From assembly GCA_000023405.1 (NCBI GenBank), contig CP001643.1, forward strand, positions 2,728,001-2,792,000: DNA of 64,000 nucleotides, read 5' to 3'. The notes beneath the pieces are model-generated. The model had not been told where the DNA came from and made no database searches. It worked only from the letters and a program-made list of their open reading frames with translations. Shown in pieces: positions 1 through 7,532 of this stretch. The DNA comes from Brachybacterium faecium DSM 4810. GTDB lineage: Bacteria > Actinomycetota > Actinomycetes > Actinomycetales > Dermabacteraceae. The stretch's first letter is position 1. Each line of letters begins with the position of its first letter. Position numbers and translations under genes: made by a program.

Positions 1-800
1 AGGGCGCGGGCGTCGACGGCGACCCCCGCCTCTCGCAGGGCGCGCAGCAGCACCGGGTTGAGATCGGCGGTGGCGTCGACCTCGAGGTCGACGTCCTCGC
101 GGGCGTTGCCGCGCAGGCGCAGCGTGATGGGCCGCACCAGCACCGGGGCGTGGATCGGGGCGGAGCCGTCCTCCGGGTACCAGATCGCCTCGCCGATGCC
201 GAGGTGGCAGGTGGTCAGGCCCACCTCCTCCGCGTGGCGTTCGGCGATCTCCCGGATGGAGCGGGCGTGGGCGCGGGCGTCGGCGAGCGCACCGACCTCC
301 CGCACCAGGGAGGACAGGCGGGTGGGGCCGCGGCCGGCGAGCAGCTGGGCGAGGCCGGAGGGGTGGGAGTGGGTGAGGTCCAGCACCACGCCGCCGGCAC
401 GGATCTGGGTGAGGAAGGAGGGGGCCTGGACCCCGCCGGTGATCTGCTGGGACCAGCGGTCCAGGGCGTCGGCGACGCGGTCCTCCCGGCTCAGCGGCTG
501 GTGCTCGCGCGGGGTGGCGGGCAGGTCGTCCTCGTCCTGCTCGGGGGCGATGCCGGCGCCGACCTCGTCGAGGTGGCGGTCCACCACGACCTCGTACCCG
601 TTGCGCGGCTGCTCCGGGGCGCGACGAGCCGGAGGCTCCTCGTCGGCCGCCTCGGGGCGCTGCTCGCCCTCCACCCTCCGGGCGGCGGCGTTCCGGGCCT
701 CGCGGCGCTCGTCGGCCAGTGCCGACAGGGCGTCGTCACGGGGCACGGCAGCCTCGCTCGACCGGCCCGACCGCTTCTTCCCGCGCAGGAAACTCCACAT
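1..800 (-). CDS. DUF4011-type DNA2/NAM7-like helicase, N-terminal fragment
   Basis: Open frame that starts with ATG at 800 and runs off the left edge, so only the first 266 residues are visible. After a charged, low-complexity N-terminus (about residues 1-95) comes a block with the phrases LDLTHSHPSGLAQLL, GRGPTRLSSLVRE and HAPVLVRPITLRLRG. This arrangement is characteristic of large actinobacterial helicases with an N-terminal DUF4011 region followed by superfamily-1 motor domains. The Walker motifs that would prove helicase function lie outside the window, so the assignment rests on recall of the family N-terminus. It would be a cytoplasmic nucleic-acid enzyme of unknown physiological role. 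It is transcribed away from the divergent-looking cluster to its right and is followed upstream by the DeoR-type regulator on the same strand. Confidence 0.7.
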   Translation of the reverse strand, partial: MWSFLRGKKRSGRSSEAAVPRDDALSALADERREARNAAARRVEGEQRPEAADEEPPARRAPEQPRNGYEVVVDRHLDEVGAGIAPEQDEDDLPATPREHQPLSREDRVADALDRWSQQITGGVQAPSFLTQIRAGGVVLDLTHSHPSGLAQLLAGRGPTRLSSLVREVGALADARAHARSIREIAERHAEEVGLTTCHLGIGEAIWYPEDGSAPIHAPVLVRPITLRLRGNAREDVDLEVDATADLNPVLLRALREAGVAVDARA

Positions 801-894
801 GGACGCCCACGCTACCGGCGCAGGAGGCGACGCCCGCGCAGGCGTGCCGTGCGTCTCCCCGCGGCCTGCTCACATCGTGCGCGCCGCGAACGGC

Positions 895-1749
895 TCAGAC
901 CTCGTGCAGCCGCACCGACGCCTCGTCGAGATGGGCGCGCAGCGCCTCCGGGACGGGCCCGGCGATCACCAGGTCGGTGAGCACCGAGACCGGGCAGATG
1001 CCGGCGAGGGCGCGGTGGCCGATCTTGTCCGCCGTGGCGAGGCCGACCACGCGGCGGGAGTGGCCGATCATGATCCGGGTGACCCCCGCCTCGGCGTCCG
1101 AGTTGCAGGTCAGGCCCGCGTGGAGGTCCAGGCCGACGGTGCCCACGAACATGGTGTCCAGCCACAGGTCACGCATGGTGGCGGTCGCGAGCGGCCCGGT
1201 GAGCTCGAAGGAGTACGGCTCGGCGACGCCGCCCAGCACGACGGTGCGCACCGAGGGGCGCAGCACGGCCTCGGTGGCGATGTTCAGCGCCGCGCAGACG
1301 ACCGTGAGGCCCGGAGCGCCGTCTCGGGAGTCGATGTCGGGGCGGGCCACGGCCCGGCGGGCGGTGGAGGTGGTGGTGCGGCCGCCGTTGAAGCCGATGA
1401 TCTGACCGGGCTCGACCATCGCCGCGGCGCGGTCGGCGACCCGCTCGCGCTGGGCGGAGGCCTCGTCGGCCCGGCGCGGCACGGTGGCCAGCGAGTAGGC
1501 GACGTCGACGGCGACGATCCCGCCGTGGGTGCGCCGGGCGAGCTGGGCGCGCTCCATCTCCACGAAGTCCCGCCGCACGGTGGACTCGCTCACCCCCAGC
1601 TCGCGCGCCACCTCGGAGACGCTCAGCCGTTTCGTGGAGGCCAGCAGGGTGAGCACGTGGTCCCAGCGTGCGCTGCGGTCCTTGGCCGGGGCGGGCGGCG
1701 CGGAGAGGGGCGCGGGCTTCTGGTCAGATCCTGAAATACGCACGTTCAC
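895..1749 (-). CDS. DeoR/GlpR-family transcriptional regulator
   Basis: A 284-residue protein beginning with GTG. Residues about 30-85 form a DeoR-type winged helix-turn-helix (LLASTKRLSVSEVARELGVSE, then STVRRDFVEME and RRTHGGIV), which binds operator DNA. The rest matches the DeoR sensor domain, which resembles ribose-5-phosphate isomerase and normally binds a sugar phosphate. It contains the glycine-rich segment GFNGGRTTT and the late segment NSDAEAGVTRIM. Family length is normally 250-260, so a short N-terminal extension is present; a downstream GTG two codons later is an alternative start. Proteins of this family usually repress sugar or nucleoside catabolic operons, but no such operon adjoins it here, so the target is unknown. 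It shares a strand with the helicase gene downstream, with a 94-base gap. Confidence 0.9.
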   Translation of the reverse strand: MNVRISGSDQKPAPLSAPPAPAKDRSARWDHVLTLLASTKRLSVSEVARELGVSESTVRRDFVEMERAQLARRTHGGIVAVDVAYSLATVPRRADEASAQRERVADRAAAMVEPGQIIGFNGGRTTTSTARRAVARPDIDSRDGAPGLTVVCAALNIATEAVLRPSVRTVVLGGVAEPYSFELTGPLATATMRDLWLDTMFVGTVGLDLHAGLTCNSDAEAGVTRIMIGHSRRVVGLATADKIGHRALAGICPVSVLTDLVIAGPVPEALRAHLDEASVRLHEV

Positions 1750-1913
1750 GCGGCCAGTATCGCGCGCCCGGTCACGACTGGCCGGGCATTCGCGCAGAAA
1801 CCGTCAGGAGCGACGCAGGCCCGCAGGTCACGTTTGAGTCACGGACAGGGTGGGGTCTAGGTTGGCGGCATCGCCCCGCACGGGGCGGTTCCGCGAACGA
1901 GAGGGGATCCACC

Positions 1914-2147
1914 ATGGGTTTCGATGACGCGCTGAACAAGGCCAAGGGGTTCGCCTCCAAGAACTCCGACCAGACCGAGCAGGCGCTCGACACCGCCTCC
2001 GAGAAGATCAAGGAGCGCACGCCGGACAACGTCGACGGCCATGTCGACTCCGGCGTCGACGCGGCCCGCGATCAGCTCGGCCTCGGCAAGGAGGACAAGA
2101 AGGGCGGGGATCAGAAGAAGGGCGGCGACCAGAAGAAGGGTCGCTGA
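1914..2147 (+). CDS. MT0933-type antitoxin-like small protein
   Basis: A 77-residue, highly charged protein starting at ATG 1914, preceded by a good ribosome-binding site (GAGAGGGG at 1899-1906). The N-terminus MGFDDALNKAKGFASKNSDQ and the following amphipathic helix resemble the MT0933_antitox family (Mycobacterium Rv0909-like), annotated as antitoxins in that genus. The tail is a lysine/glycine/aspartate repeat (KKGGDQ twice). No toxin gene (usually a polyketide-cyclase-like partner) lies next to it, so the toxin-antitoxin role is not supported by context. It may instead be a free-standing stress-related helical protein. It is a single-gene unit ended by the strong hairpin at 2167-2198. Confidence 0.82.
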   Translation: MGFDDALNKAKGFASKNSDQTEQALDTASEKIKERTPDNVDGHVDSGVDAARDQLGLGKEDKKGGDQKKGGDQKKGR

Positions 2148-2166
2148 GCCCGCTCGCCCCGTGCAG

Positions 2167-2198
2167 AGAGCCCCCGACGCGATCGCGTCGGGGGCTCT
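2167..2198. terminator. perfect 32-base palindromic terminator hairpin
   Basis: A 14-bp stem (AGAGCCCCCGACGC with its exact complement) around a GATC centre. It lies between the small plus-strand gene ending at 2147 and the convergent copC-like gene ending at 2251, so it can serve both directions. There is no U-tract, as is common for terminators in high-GC actinobacteria. Confidence 0.75.
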
Positions 2199-2250
2199 CG
2201 CCGTCCTGGCCGGAGATGTTACGGGCCGGTGATGCTGCGGGGAGGCGGTG

Positions 2251-2895
2251 TCAGTCGCGCCGGCGCACGATGAAGAAGACGGCCGCGCCCGCGCCGACGA
2301 TCACCGCGGCGAGGATGATGATCAGCACGCCCATGCCGAGCCCGGCATCCTCCTCGGAGTCGGACTCCTGCGCATCCTGCGACTCCTCGGCGGGCTCCTG
2401 CGCGGCGGGGTCGTCCTGCTCGGCGGGCTGCTCCGCGCCGTCCTCGCCCTCGGCGGTGCCCTCCCCGCCGCCGTCGCTGGGCTCGGCGGCGCCCTTCGGG
2501 TCCTGCTCGACGGTGAGGGTGAGGGTGCCCTCGATGGGGTGGCCGTCGCTGGAGACCACGCGCCACTGGATCGAGTGGGTGCCGGCGGGGAGCGGCTCGG
2601 GCAGCGTCGCGGTCGCGGTCGGGCCATCGATGGTGGGGACGATCTCGGCGAGCTCGGTGCCGTCCTCGTCGGTGATCCGCACCAGCGGGCTCACCTCGAG
2701 GATGTCGGCGGAGAAGGTGAAGGTGATGTCCTCGGGCGAGGTCTCGAGGGTGGCACCGTCCTCGGGGTCGGTGCTGAGCAGCGTGTCGTGCGCCTGCGCG
2801 GGGGCCGGCAGCGCGAGCATCACGGCGAGCAGCAGGGCGCTGCACAGGGCGAGCAGCGAGGCGGGACGGGCGGCGGGGCGACTGAGCTGGGACAT
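2251..2895 (-). CDS. CopC-domain copper-binding protein, membrane-anchored
   Basis: A secreted protein of 214 residues. It has a Sec signal peptide (about residues 1-36, ending AQA) and a mature N-terminus that begins with histidine (HDTLLSTDPEDGATL). A CopC immunoglobulin-like domain (about 37-130) follows, with the typical phrases ITFTFSADI and WRVVSSDGHPIEGTL. Next come an acidic Glu/Asp/Gln-rich linker and a C-terminal membrane helix (VLIIILAAVIVGAGAAVFFIV) ending in RRRD. In CopC proteins the N-terminal histidine and the SDGH histidine bind Cu(II) outside the membrane. A fused CopD is absent. An immediately upstream GTG (2898) is an alternative start. It stands alone, converging on the antitoxin-like gene. 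Confidence 0.88.
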   Translation of the reverse strand: MSQLSRPAARPASLLALCSALLLAVMLALPAPAQAHDTLLSTDPEDGATLETSPEDITFTFSADILEVSPLVRITDEDGTELAEIVPTIDGPTATATLPEPLPAGTHSIQWRVVSSDGHPIEGTLTLTVEQDPKGAAEPSDGGGEGTAEGEDGAEQPAEQDDPAAQEPAEESQDAQESDSEEDAGLGMGVLIIILAAVIVGAGAAVFFIVRRRD

Positions 2896-2988
2896 CACGC
2901 CAGCAGGCTACGCCAGGGCGACGCGGGACGCCCCGTGCCTCCGCTCACACGCGGTGCCCGCCTCCGGGGCTCATGACACGGGCGGCTG

Positions 2989-4422
2989 TCACGGGTGGGG
3001 CAGCTCGACGTGGTGGCGCAGCACGGGCAGCTCGGCGCGGGCGGCCTCGATCTCCTCGAGGTCGAGATCCACGAGCAGCAGCCCGGGCTCGCGGCCGAGC
3101 TCCTGCCGCACCAGGCCCAGCGGGCCGATGACGGCGCTGCGCCCGATGCCCCGCGGGGCGCTGCCGGTGTGGTCCGCGGGCGGGGACTGATCGGCGGCGA
3201 GCACCACGACGGTCGCGTCGAGGGCGCGGGCGCGCAGCAGCAGCTGCAGCTGCTCGCGCTTGCCGGGCCCCTCCTTCCAGGCCAGCGGCAGCAGGATCGC
3301 CTGGGCGCCGCGCTGCGCGAGCGAGGTGAACTGCTCCGGGAAGCGCACGTCGTAGCAGGTGGCGATCCCGAAACGGGTGCCCTCCAGCTCGAAGGTGATC
3401 AGCTCCTCGCCCGGCGCGACGGTGCGGGACTCGTCGGTCCCGAAGGCGTCGAAGAGGTGGATCTTGCGGTAGTCCAGGTGCGGGTCCCAGCCGGGCCCGC
3501 GCACGATGACGGTGTTGTGGACCCGGCCGTCGTCCGCCGGGGTGAAGGAGCCCGCCGCGACCACCACCTCGTGCGTCTCCGCGAGCTCCTGCACCAGCTG
3601 CGCGAAGCTCTCGTGGTGCTGTTCGGCGGCGGCGCGCAGGTCGGTGCCGAAGGGGGTGAGGGTCGCCTCCGGCAGCAGCACCAGGTGGGCGCCCTCCGCG
3701 GCGGCCTCCGCCACGGCGCCGCGCACGATGTCGAAGGTCTCGCGCACGTCCTCGGAGACCTCGATCTGCGCCAGGGCGATGCGGGGCCCGGCGGCGCGGC
3801 GCACCTGGGCGAGCGCGTCGGGCGTGTCGATGTCCGCACCCTCCGCACCGGTGGCGGGCACGGTGAGCAGCTCCTCCTCGCGCAGCTGCGCGTACAGGCG
3901 GCGCAGGCTCAGATCGGCCCAGCCGCCCTCGGGGCGCTCGATCGCCTCGAGCGCGGCACGCAGCCTGCCCACCGGCCAGGCGGCGCCGAGGAACTGCAGC
4001 TGCCCCTCCGCGCCCTCGAGCGCCGCGACCCGCGCTGTCTCGGCGCTGCGGGCGGCCAGCGCGGCGAGCGTCTCCGGGCGCAGCATCGGCATGTCCCCGC
4101 CGAGCACCAGCACGGTCGCCTCATCGGGCCCCTCGGAGAACTCGGCGACGCCGCGGGCCACCGCGGCGAGCGGGCCGGAGCGCGGCGGGTCCTCGAGCAC
4201 GAAGCGGGCGCCGTGGCGTGCGGCGAGCACGTCGCCGTCCTCGCCGCTGGGGCCGACGACGATGCGACGGCCGACGGGGGCGGCGCGCAGCACCCGTTGC
4301 AGGGCGGTCGCCCCGGCGATCGGCAGACGGGTCTTGTCGGTGCCTCCCAGCCGCGAGGACGCACCACCGGCGAGGATGATCGCAGCGACGGTGGCAGGGG
4401 TCTCGGGCAGCTGGCTCGACAT
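2989..4422 (-). CDS. MobA-like nucleotidyltransferase fused to a nitrilase-family amidohydrolase
   Basis: One uninterrupted 477-residue frame with two enzyme halves. Residues about 12-205 look like a MobA/NTP-transferase domain: IILAGGASSRLGGTDKT binds nucleotide, and LGGDMPML carries the metal-binding aspartate. Residues about 213-477 are a carbon-nitrogen hydrolase with the complete catalytic triad: Glu252 in LPEATLTPFG, Lys320 in DYRKIHLFDAFG and Cys356 in ATCYDVRFPE. The hydrolase half most resembles the Nit1/Nit2 group (omega-amidase or deaminated-glutathione amidase). MobA normally attaches GMP to molybdopterin, but no other molybdenum-cofactor genes are in view. The role of the fusion is therefore unknown, and the transferase may act on a different nucleotide or sugar. 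It is transcribed alone, just left of tRNA-Arg. Confidence 0.88.
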   Translation of the reverse strand: MSSQLPETPATVAAIILAGGASSRLGGTDKTRLPIAGATALQRVLRAAPVGRRIVVGPSGEDGDVLAARHGARFVLEDPPRSGPLAAVARGVAEFSEGPDEATVLVLGGDMPMLRPETLAALAARSAETARVAALEGAEGQLQFLGAAWPVGRLRAALEAIERPEGGWADLSLRRLYAQLREEELLTVPATGAEGADIDTPDALAQVRRAAGPRIALAQIEVSEDVRETFDIVRGAVAEAAAEGAHLVLLPEATLTPFGTDLRAAAEQHHESFAQLVQELAETHEVVVAAGSFTPADDGRVHNTVIVRGPGWDPHLDYRKIHLFDAFGTDESRTVAPGEELITFELEGTRFGIATCYDVRFPEQFTSLAQRGAQAILLPLAWKEGPGKREQLQLLLRARALDATVVVLAADQSPPADHTGSAPRGIGRSAVIGPLGLVRQELGREPGLLLVDLDLEEIEAARAELPVLRHHVELPHP

Positions 4423-4496
4423 GCTCAGATCCTCCCACGGAGCGCTACCATGTTCGAGGCCCTAGGTCGCGGGAACATCCGGGATCGGGCCAGTGC

Positions 4497-4569
4497 GCCC
4501 CCGTAGCTCAGGGGATAGAGCACCGCTCTCCTAAAGCGGGTGTCGGACGTTCGAATCGTCTCGGGGGCA
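4497..4569 (+). tRNA. tRNA-Arg (CCT anticodon)
   Basis: A 73-base cloverleaf. The acceptor stem GCCCCCG pairs with CGGGGGC, followed by discriminator A. The anticodon loop is CTCCTAA, giving anticodon CCT for arginine AGG codons, and the T arm carries TTCGAAT. No CCA is encoded. The 3' half from the anticodon loop onwards is duplicated at 7414-7456, the mark of a tRNA used as an integration site; the tRNA itself stays intact. Confidence 0.95.
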
Positions 4570-4570
4570 C
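4528..4570 (+). repeat. att site, tRNA-proximal copy
   Basis: Forty-three bases from the anticodon loop to one base past the discriminator of tRNA-Arg. They recur at 7414-7456 with a single difference (A at 4533, C at 7419). The pair bounds the decayed element. Confidence 0.85.
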
Positions 4571-4594
4571 TTCTCTGACCAGCATGTTCATGCG

Positions 4595-5165
4595 TCACCA
4601 CAGCGGCTGACCAGCGTAGTCGGCCTCCTGTGACCCCCTGGCGACACCCGCCCTTCCGTTCACCAAGGCCGGCGCCGCTTTTTCTTCACTCCCGGCCACG
4701 TGGGTATGGCGCGAAGCCACCGCGAGCGAAGAGTGCCCCGCCCAGGTCCGGACTGTCGCCAGCGGCACCCCGGCACGCACCCACTCGGACACCGCGACGT
4801 GCCTGAGGTCGTACAGCCGCAACTCCGGAGCGATCACGGACCAGCACATATCCCGACGCATGTTCCGGGACGCGATCAGACCCCCGCCCGGCGCAGAGAA
4901 CACGCGATCACGAGGGCCAAGGTCCGCGACGTGCTGTCCGAGGCCTTCCCGCACAGCAGCCGCCAGCGGGACGTATCGAGCCTGATGGTTCTTCACGTCC
5001 TTCTCTTTGTGCCCCTCCGGGAAGGACCGCAGCACCCGCAGCCGCCCGCCGGACACGTCCCGGACCCGCAGCGCCCGCATCTCCCCCGGCCGCAGACCTG
5101 AATAGACCATGACCCGCACGTACAGTCGATACCCGGGATCCTTGATCTGCGCAGCGTGGCGGTAC
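4595..5165 (-). pseudogene. tyrosine recombinase (phage-type integrase), truncated and active-site damaged
   Basis: The readable part covers only the catalytic domain (from about YRHAAQIKDPGYRLYVRV to the stop). It keeps Arg-I in YSGLRPGE and the WAGHSS box. The box II sequence reads YDLRHV where HDLRH is expected, and the nucleophile segment reads SRHTHV where tyrosine should precede THV. The missing tyrosine (CAT in place of TAT) is one transition away. The core-binding domain is missing: to the right of about 5165 the sequence belongs to the oppositely oriented YdcF remnant. The open frame continues to 5227 but without integrase character. Both the truncation and the lost nucleophile imply an inactive enzyme, consistent with a trapped element. 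Confidence 0.8.
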
Positions 5166-5763
5166 CACCAGCTCAACAACGCCGACGAGCCCGCCGACAT
5201 AGCCATCGGCCTAGGCGGACACGACATTCGCGTAGCAGAACACGCAGCCGAGCTTTACGCACAAAGGATGGTTCCCCGAATTCTATTCACGGGGACAACG
5301 CACCAACGACGGGCAAGCCATTCCCTTGGGAAGAAGCAGATCACCTTACAGAACGGGCGATAGAACTCGGAGCACCCCCCGCCGCCATCCTGATCGAACC
5401 CGGGGCCACCAACACTACAGAGAACATCATTCTTGCAAAGAGGCTGCTGCAGGCGCAAAGCACCCCTATCATATCGGCCATCCTCGTTAGCTGGCCACAT
5501 CAACAGCGACGCGCATTGGCCGCCGCAAACAAGCAATGGCCCGAACTGATAGCTACACCCTCATCGCGACCCCAATCACTCACTGACTACCTTTCTGATA
5601 TCGGCGATATTGGTCGCGTATTGAACATGCTCGCTGGAGACACACAACGAATCTGGGTTTACGCCGATTGCGGGCACGCAACTGCTCAACCAGTCGACTC
5701 GGAAACAATGAGGCGTGCAACCAAATGGTCGACGCCGGATACGTCAGCCGCCTTATCAAATAG
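5150..5763 (+). pseudogene. YdcF-family (DUF218) protein, start lost and two frameshifts
   Basis: Three successive reading frames together spell a YdcF/DUF218 protein. First comes WRYHQLNNADEPADIAIGLG through ILFTG; after 5294 it continues as DNAPTTGKPFP, EADHLTERAIELG, ILIEPGATNTTENI and YLSDIGDIGRVLNMLAGD; after about 5718 the tail NQMVDAGYVSRLIK ends at TAG 5761-5763. Each jump is explained by one missing base, the first in the G-run at 5291-5294. The first few N-terminal codons are missing where the sequence meets the truncated integrase. YdcF proteins are small Rossmann-like cytoplasmic or membrane-linked proteins, some thought to bind nucleotide cofactors. Three independent lesions make sequencing error an unlikely sole cause. 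Confidence 0.82.
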
Positions 5764-6072
5764 GCGCACCCCCTAACACCATCAACAAGGCCGAATTTGC
5801 GCCCCTGCGCGATTGAACGGGCAAGACAAAGCCATGGCTCCAACAATCAACAGAACGCGATCCACAGAGCCCGCATGACCCCCTGCGCTTAAACCATCTT
5901 CACCGCAGGCACCCTCAAGCAATGCGCTTCCGAATGCACTCACGCAGGCACGGGCACGCCTGCCCCCACCGCCCGTCGCCAGCCGTGATAACGTGCCCGC
6001 GAGGAGCCGAGCCCAGCGGAGCGCCTCACGCAACGCTGCCATCGAGTGATGACCCACACCAAAGGGGGATAG
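5764..6072. other. island intergenic region without a recognisable gene
   Basis: I see no coding frame with supporting composition. The last bases (AAAGGGGGA at 6061-6069) are the ribosome-binding site of the small membrane peptide. The promoter for that peptide and the secreted protein should lie in this interval, but no convincing -35/-10 pair was found. Confidence 0.5.
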
Positions 6073-6207
6073 ATGCACTTTGTAGTGCCACAACTCAGTG
6101 AAGTCCTGTTCGGCGCAGGATGGCTCGCACTGATCGGCGCCATTGGATTCGCGCTTTTCAAGGGGTTCCGAAGGGGACGCGGCAAGACGGGCGGGGCAAA
6201 CAAGTGA
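6073..6207 (+). CDS. 44-residue single-span membrane peptide
   Basis: ATG at 6073 follows an excellent ribosome-binding site (AAAGGGGGA, three bases before the start). The product begins MHFVVPQLSEVLFGAGWLA, continues through a hydrophobic stretch to about residue 28 (LIGAIGFALFKGF) and ends in a basic tail (RRGRGKTGG). Its stop overlaps the GTG of the next gene in a GTGA arrangement, so the two are translationally coupled. I do not recognise a family. Possible roles are an immunity or maturation peptide for the secreted partner, a holin-like or toxic peptide, or a bacteriocin-like peptide; the sequence does not decide. Strong translation signals and the coupling support it as a real gene. 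Confidence 0.65.
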   Translation: MHFVVPQLSEVLFGAGWLALIGAIGFALFKGFRRGRGKTGGANK

Positions 6208-6944
6208 AACCAACTCGTCGCGCAGGCGCGCTGACCGCCTAGCTCATTGCGCTCATTATCGGGATCGGCTTCCCAGCGACCGCGACAGCTGAAACACCAG
6301 AGCAGAATGGGCTCGAAACGCACTCTGACACTGAGCTCACCGAGCTCTTTGGCGATGCCGGTGTGGCCGAAAAAGACATAGCAGGCCTTATAGCGAAGAT
6401 TCGCTCCGGGGAAGTCCCGGAATCAATGCAGCCCGACAGCACGCCGGCTGAGGAGTCCACTGAGGAAGTCAAGGGCGGCTACGTTACCGTCTACCGATAC
6501 GCAGACGGGTCTGCCACAACAGTCACCTCGACCTCAGGGAACCAGGCGGACGACCTCAAGCCCGGCACGATCGCGACCCAGGCGATCGCCGTCAAGGGAG
6601 TTGGATGCTCCTCGAAGAAGACTTCTGGCTCGACGACCACCTACACCGGGTGCAATGTTGAAGCTGCCTATTTGATTGGTACCGCCAAGTTCAAGTTCGA
6701 CGGCAAACGCTCTGGCGGGAAGTTCACGATCACGCGCGTTTACGGCGGTGGGTGCAACTACTTGACTAAGTGCGGCAGCCCCAAGATCGTGCGCAAGACG
6801 TCGTCTTCTTCGCAGCATGCACAGGCCGAGATGGCAGTGCACGGCACCCCCATTAAGGGCGTCGGCTGGACGCAGCATCTACTCGTCCGGGTTACCAACA
6901 AGGGCGTCATGACCGCTTACGGCGACTACAAGTACATCAAGTAG
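6204..6944 (+). pseudogene. secreted four-cysteine protein, signal peptide interrupted by an amber codon
   Basis: The frame starts at GTG 6204, coupled to the upstream peptide, and reads KPTRRAGALTA, then TAG at 6240-6242, then LIALIIGIGFPATATA followed by ETPEQ. With one residue in place of the stop this is a textbook Sec signal peptide with an ATA cleavage site. The full product would be 246 residues. The mature part has an acidic N-terminal region and a Thr/Gly/Ser/Lys-rich C-terminal half with four cysteines (VGCSSK, YTGCNV, GGCNYLTKCG), suggesting two disulfides in an exported protein. No family recognised. Restart at the in-frame GTG 6363 would give a 193-residue product without export signal. 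The rest of the frame is clean, so the lesion looks recent, is a read-through site, or is a base-call error. Confidence 0.65.
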
Positions 6945-6995
6945 TAGCACTTCACGCCCGTGAAGCGAGCTAGCTCACTTCATGTTGCCCAGGAA

Positions 6996-7035
6996 CGTAA
7001 GGCCTCACCGTTATTTTAATCGGTGAGGCCTTACG
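6996..7035 (+). terminator. strong hairpin terminator after the secreted-protein gene
   Basis: A 15-bp perfect stem (CGTAAGGCCTCACCG and its complement) around the A/T-only loop TTATTTTAAT. It lies 51 bases after the stop of the secreted-protein frame and ends the two-gene unit. Confidence 0.75.
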
Positions 7036-7532
7036 CTGTTCAGCGCGAAGATTCGAAGTATTCGCAAGGACCTCAGTCTGGCACGGCGAACCTCAGGCCC
7101 AACACATCCACACCCTTGCCACGCGGCAGCTACCGTCGCATTGGGTCCACACAGCGCCAGTGCGCTTTGTCGGTGAGAACTTTCCCTACTGAATCGAGGG
7201 CGGCCGCTGGTCTTCCAGGAACCGCCCTCGGGCCGACGAGACGACTACGCTAAGGCTGCCGCGAACGCTCCGCGTCCTTGCCCTCGAGGCGTCACGGGGC
7301 ACGGTTCAGCGTGACCCCCAGATGACCCCCGGACCTCGGAACACCTGCCGAACTCCGCATCCACGGCACCCCGTGCACCAGGCACAACGTCGCGCAGGAC
7401 CCGCCTCCCAGGACTCCTCAAGCGGGTGTCGGACGTTCGAATCGTCTCGGGGGCACGTCACGTCAGGAGTCCGTCATCGTCGACGGCTCCGAGTCCCCGG
7501 CGTCACGCGGCCCCGCGCTGCGGACCAGCCGC
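7036..7532. other. right end of the island and junction; no gene seen
   Basis: Contains the distal att copy (7414-7456) and otherwise no frame that I can support. After 7457 the composition returns to that of the chromosome, and the Crp/Fnr gene ends at 7533. Confidence 0.6.
7414..7456 (+). repeat. att site, distal copy of the tRNA-Arg 3' end
   Basis: Matches 4528-4570 at 42 of 43 bases. It lacks the 5' half of the tRNA, so it is not a tRNA gene. It marks the right boundary of the island. Confidence 0.85.

Larger units (their letters stand above)
4528..7456. mobile_element. decayed tRNA-Arg-integrated genomic element
   Basis: About 2.9 kb between two copies of the tRNA-Arg 3' end. The integrase remnant lies next to the tRNA and is oriented away from it inward, the standard arrangement for tyrosine-integrase islands. 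Base composition inside is visibly less GC-rich than in the flanking genes, most clearly at 5190-5760 and 6900-7040. Contents are the integrase remnant, a broken YdcF gene, a 44-residue membrane peptide and an amber-interrupted secreted-protein gene. No replication, transfer or structural phage genes remain, so this is either a small cargo island or the end product of internal deletions. Confidence 0.85.

Noticed and set aside
1914-2147. Complete toxin-antitoxin module
   Set aside because: Only the antitoxin-like protein is present; no toxin gene is adjacent.
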